DNA from: Pseudoselenomonas ruminantium
GTDB taxonomy: Bacteria; Bacillota; Negativicutes; Selenomonadales; Selenomonadaceae
Direction: 5' to 3'
Assembly: GCA_015058655.1 (NCBI GenBank)
Contig: SVBX01000002.1
Location: forward strand, 62,001-126,000
DNA: 64,000 nucleotides
Shown: piece after piece, positions 60,940-64,000 of the stretch
Layout of the letters: the number at the start of each line of letters is the position of its first letter
Numbering within the stretch: the first letter of the stretch is position 1
Notes under the pieces: generated by a model
The model's database searches: none
Told to the model about the DNA's origin: nothing
What the model saw: the letters and a program-made list of their open reading frames with translations, nothing else
Made by a program: the position numbers and the translations under genes

Positions 60940-61404
60940 ATGAAGATAGCAATCGCCGGCACAGGCTACGTAGGGTTTGTCACTGCCGTCTGCCTGGCCG
61001 AGCACGGCCACCAAGTCACCTGCGTGGATGTGGACAAGCAAAAAATCGATAGCCTGAATCGCTACGGCAAGGCCCTGATCTACGAAAAAGACCTGGATGC
61101 GCTCATGGAAAAGAACAAGGAGCGCCTGACCTACACCACAGACTATGCCAGCGCCTACAGGGATGCCGAGGTCATCTTCATAGGCGTGGGCACCCCGGAG
61201 AAGCGGGACGGCTCCGCCAATCTGAATTATGTCTACGCCGTAGCCATGCAAATAGCGGAAACCGCAGAGCGGGAGTGCGTGGTGGTGGTGAAATCCACCG
61301 TCCCCATCGGAACTAATGAGCGGGTGGAAAAAATCATAAAGGAAAATCGCGCGGAAGGGGCAGCTCCCATCCATGTGGCTTCCAACCCGGAATTTTGCGG
61401 ATGA
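60940..61404 (+). pseudogene. Truncated UDP-glucose 6-dehydrogenase (N-terminal domain only)
   Basis: The first 150 residues are a good NAD-binding domain of UDP-glucose dehydrogenase (IAGTGYVGFVTAVCLAEHGH, VGTPEKRDGSANLNYV, VVVKSTVPIGTNERV). Translation runs to SNPEFCG and stops, whereas homologues continue SNPEFLREG and about 270 more residues with the catalytic Cys and substrate domain. One missing T near 61393 would explain the frame loss, but the sequence after it does not resume the family, so DNA has been replaced or deleted. GGGAGGGG precedes the ATG. Confidence 0.85.
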
Positions 61405-61515
61405 GCCACTCGAAAGAGCTGGGATAACAGCTTACGGGAGCAATGGGGAGCGAAAGTGACGAAATAGGCTGTGTGTGCTTGGCTTGTTTGCGTGCGTAAA
61501 AAGGGTTGTGGATGT

Positions 61516-63636
61516 ATGCAGAGTGAAAAAGAATATATGCTGACCCAATTCAAGGCTAATTTCAGTGATATGTCAGGCAAGAAATTGGCAATCTATGGAC
61601 TGGGGCCGAATACTGAGGCGCTATTGGAGGTTTATGGAAATACACAGCCTGTGGTAGCGTTGATGGATGGCATGAGGATAGGTGAGACGGTCTGGGGCTT
61701 GCCTGTGGTGACTTGCGATGAGGCAAGTGCCATGGGAGTGGAGGCTATCATAATCCTGGCCAGGGCCTCTAATCTCGCTATTATCTACAGACGCATCGAA
61801 GCAGACTGCGAGAGGCTGGGGATGCCTGTATATGATATCAATGGCAGGCGTATAGAGAAGCCTGATGAGAAGACGCGGCAAATTGCCCTGGAGTTCTATA
61901 AGCAGCATGGAGAAAAACAGTTGCGGGAGAAGATAGACAGCTGTGATGTCATCAGCTTTGATATCTTTGATACGCTGCTCATGCGCAAAGTGCTGTATCC
62001 CGAGGATATTTTCGCATTGGTGGAACGGAAGGCCAGGAGGTTAGGCCTGCTGGCAGAGGAAGCATCATTTGTCAGGCAGCGTCAGTCGGCAGAGAGGGAA
62101 CTATATCTGCGTGGCCAGCCACGCATACAAGACATTTACAGTCTGCTGGTGAAGCGGGGAGCGCTGGACGAAATTCAGGCTGACAAGCTCATGGAAATGG
62201 AACTGCAAGCCGAAATTGAGCATATCCTGCCCAGGCAGAGTATGTTGTCGATGCTGATGTACGCGAAAGAAGCCGGTAAGACAGTCTGCTGTACTTCGGA
62301 TATGTATCTGCCAAGTGCAATTCTGGCAAGAATATTACGCCGGTGCCAGATAGAAGCAGATGAAATCCTGGTTTCGTGTGAGCATGGCTGTCACAAGGGA
62401 AACGGCTTGTTTGACATTTTGAAGGGGCATTATCCTGGCCAGAGGATATTTCATATCGGGGACAATGAGGATGCAGATATCAGGAGCGCCCAGCGCTATG
62501 GCATAGCAGAGACTTTTCCTGTGCACAGCGCCATGAAGATGCTGGAGGATTCACCGGCAGCAGAAATGCTGAAGTGTGTGAAAGGTTTGGAAGACCACTT
62601 GGAAGCTGGCAGGTTCATGGCAAAGTATTTGCAAGATCCCTTCCTGTTTGAGCGCACAGAAGGAAAGCTGGAAATCAGCTCTTCTTATGATATGGGCTAT
62701 GATTTTCTGGAGCCCATGATGGAGGCTTTTTTGCAGTGGCTGGTAGAGCGCTGCAAAGACCAAAAGATAGATATGCTGCTGCTGGGAGCCAGGGACGGCT
62801 GGATGATGACCAGATTGCTGGACATATACAGCCAGAGACACGAACTGCTCTTTGAATACCGATATATACCTGCTTCACGCACGGCCTGTACCGTGGCAGG
62901 AGTGAGAACGGCAGAAGATGTGGAGTTTGCCGCCTCACAGGCCTTTTCGGGGACAGCTGAGGAAATGCTGGAGAAGCGCTTCTTGCTGTCGGAGGAAGAA
63001 CTTTTGCCCAGAGGAGGCAAGGAGGATAAGGCATATATTCTCAGTCATCAGGACATTATTCTGGAGAAGGCAAAGAGACATAGAAGAAATTACCTTGAAT
63101 TACTGGAATCTATGGGGATCAATGCAGGGCAGAAAAAAGCCTATTTTGATTTTGTCTCTTCAGGAAGTTGCCAGCTCTGGCTGGAAAAGATCTTGGGAGA
63201 GAAGTTGCAAGGGTATTGCTATGCTCGTTTTGTTCTGCCGGGAAAAGAGCAGCTGGATATGGAAGCTTTCCTGACAGAAGTATTCCCCATGCAGGGAGAC
63301 ACAGGCTGCCATGTACTGGAAAACTATCTCTTTGTGGAGTCATTGATATCAGCAACAGAGCCGTTCTTGCTGAAGGTGGGAGAGAAGGGGAGTCTGGGAT
63401 ATGATAAGGAGAAAAGAAGTCAGAAAAGCTTGGAGTGGATAAAATTTGTTCAACAGGGACTCGAGAACAGATTTATGGAAGAGTTAGAGAAGGGGGGGAC
63501 CATTTTGTCTGGTCAATTGGCAGACTTCATTGCAGGGATGATGCAAAAAAAATATGTATTCCTAGCGGATGAAAATATGGAGGCAGATAAGCTTTTAGAT
63601 GAGTTCTGCAATAGGGAATTTTCTATGTGGATATGA
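61516..63636 (+). CDS. HAD-hydrolase-containing protein (COG5610-like) of a glycan cluster
   Basis: A 706-residue protein. An N-terminal Rossmann-like segment (about 15-115: LAIYGLGPNTEALLEVYGN) is followed by a HAD domain (about 140-345) with VISFDIFDTLLMRK (nucleophile Asp), CCTSDMYLP and FHIGDNEDADI. A large C-terminal part (about 380-700) begins YDMGYDFLEPMMEAFLQWL and contains LLLGARDGWMMTRLLDIY. Similar proteins sit in capsule/LPS clusters. ATG 61516 is chosen; the upstream GTG 61471 has no ribosome-binding site. The substrate is not known. Confidence 0.72.
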   Translation: MQSEKEYMLTQFKANFSDMSGKKLAIYGLGPNTEALLEVYGNTQPVVALMDGMRIGETVWGLPVVTCDEASAMGVEAIIILARASNLAIIYRRIEADCERLGMPVYDINGRRIEKPDEKTRQIALEFYKQHGEKQLREKIDSCDVISFDIFDTLLMRKVLYPEDIFALVERKARRLGLLAEEASFVRQRQSAERELYLRGQPRIQDIYSLLVKRGALDEIQADKLMEMELQAEIEHILPRQSMLSMLMYAKEAGKTVCCTSDMYLPSAILARILRRCQIEADEILVSCEHGCHKGNGLFDILKGHYPGQRIFHIGDNEDADIRSAQRYGIAETFPVHSAMKMLEDSPAAEMLKCVKGLEDHLEAGRFMAKYLQDPFLFERTEGKLEISSSYDMGYDFLEPMMEAFLQWLVERCKDQKIDMLLLGARDGWMMTRLLDIYSQRHELLFEYRYIPASRTACTVAGVRTAEDVEFAASQAFSGTAEEMLEKRFLLSEEELLPRGGKEDKAYILSHQDIILEKAKRHRRNYLELLESMGINAGQKKAYFDFVSSGSCQLWLEKILGEKLQGYCYARFVLPGKEQLDMEAFLTEVFPMQGDTGCHVLENYLFVESLISATEPFLLKVGEKGSLGYDKEKRSQKSLEWIKFVQQGLENRFMEELEKGGTILSGQLADFIAGMMQKKYVFLADENMEADKLLDEFCNREFSMWI

Positions 63637-63672
63637 TGTGAAGAGAAATGTATATATAAAGAGTTTTATAAA

Positions 63673-64000
63673 TTGGATGTGTGTGTATTGGAAAAAAGAA
63701 TAGGATTTTATCATGTTTTTCCTTTTCAAAAAATAACGAAAGGGGAAAGGATTATTATATGGGGAATGGGAGAAGTTGGACGCCATTACTTGAAGCAAAT
63801 AGAACTGACTAAGTATTGCAAAGTACTTTTTGCTGTTGATAAAAAGCCTACTATGGAACGCATTGGTGAGGTGAAGGTTTATTCTCCTGATAAGATAAAA
63901 CATTGCTACAACGATACAACCATTGTTATAGCTAATGGAAATTCAGGGATAGTCAGATCAATCAAAAAAGAGCTTAGAAAATGGAATATTCGAGAAGAAC
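63673..64000 (+). CDS. Rossmann-like nucleotide-binding protein (3' partial)
   Basis: An open frame runs off the right edge (at least 109 codons). ERIIIWGMGEVGRHYLKQI is a dinucleotide-binding-like motif similar to those in the DUF4422 and HAD proteins nearby, followed by FAVDKKPTMERIG and VYSPDKIKH. The start is uncertain (TTG 63673 after AAAGAG, or TTG 63688). The DNA is clearly more AT-rich than the rest of the window, suggesting recent transfer. Confidence 0.6.
   Translation, partial: MDVCVLEKRIGFYHVFPFQKITKGERIIIWGMGEVGRHYLKQIELTKYCKVLFAVDKKPTMERIGEVKVYSPDKIKHCYNDTTIVIANGNSGIVRSIKKELRKWNIREE

Overview
The window looks like a chromosomal segment from a member of the Negativicutes, most likely a Selenomonas relative. 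The signs are roughly 50-55 % GC coding DNA, Firmicutes-type gene orders (obg-yhbY-proB-proA-nadD-yqeK-lcp-rsfS; rplU-prp-rpmA), strong Shine-Dalgarno sequences with frequent GTG/TTG starts, and a very large Selenomonas-like flagellin. The genus is an inference from gene content; no rRNA or tRNA gene was seen.

Layout. 1-1281: the end of an AAA-ATPase/PD-(D/E)XK protein. 1300-7085: a LevR-type sigma-54 activator followed by a mannose-family PTS operon (EIIA, IIB, IIC, IID) behind a textbook -24/-12 promoter. 7267-8232: phosphofructokinase. 8479-11927: two flagellum/surface-type proteins and a membrane GGDEF protein. 11998-18485: lysA (minus), topB, a DEAD-box helicase and a CorC/HlyC-family membrane protein. 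18525-23440: a glucitol/sorbitol PTS operon (gutM, IIC, IIBC, IIA, sorbitol-6-P dehydrogenase) with palindromic operators and a SorC-family regulator that lies between two copies of a repeat. 23580-27696: pgi, a small secretin-partner protein, a secretin and a NarL-type response regulator. 27783-30046: a decayed AAA/nuclease gene and two XRE regulators. 30093-33143: a flagellin of about 1,016 residues. 33195-34188: a toxin-antitoxin cluster on the minus strand.

34404-41822 is a tetrapyrrole operon from glutamyl-tRNA to uroporphyrinogen III and precorrin-2/siroheme (siroheme synthase N-domain, hemA, hemC, cobA-hemD fusion, hemB, hemL). It is interrupted by repeats and by a minus-strand small hydrophobic peptide gene with type I toxin features. 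41977-44059 holds a dicarboxylate/amino-acid symporter whose N-terminus resembles an RsbW-type ATPase, followed by a STAS protein. 44390-45829 is a purine riboswitch and NCS2 permease. 45901-55144 is a housekeeping block (L21, Prp, L27, Obg, YhbY, ProB, ProA, NadD, YqeK, LCP, RsfS, S1 protein). 55370-58194 carries cheV, a stand-alone ClpX and an XRE regulator. From 58279 to the right edge the content becomes glycan/cell-surface accessory DNA: a DUF4422-type protein with a repeat inside its reading frame, an Rpn-type nuclease, a truncated UDP-glucose dehydrogenase, a HAD-domain protein and a partial AT-rich gene.

Together the segment links sugar uptake by two PTS systems to upper glycolysis (pgi, pfkA), and contains a full ALA-to-urogen III pathway. 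The most unusual pieces are the ATPase-like/symporter fusion next to a STAS protein, the candidate type I toxin RNA within the heme cluster, the purine riboswitch whose outer helix can mask the ribosome-binding site, and several repeat families placed in regulatory or coding positions.
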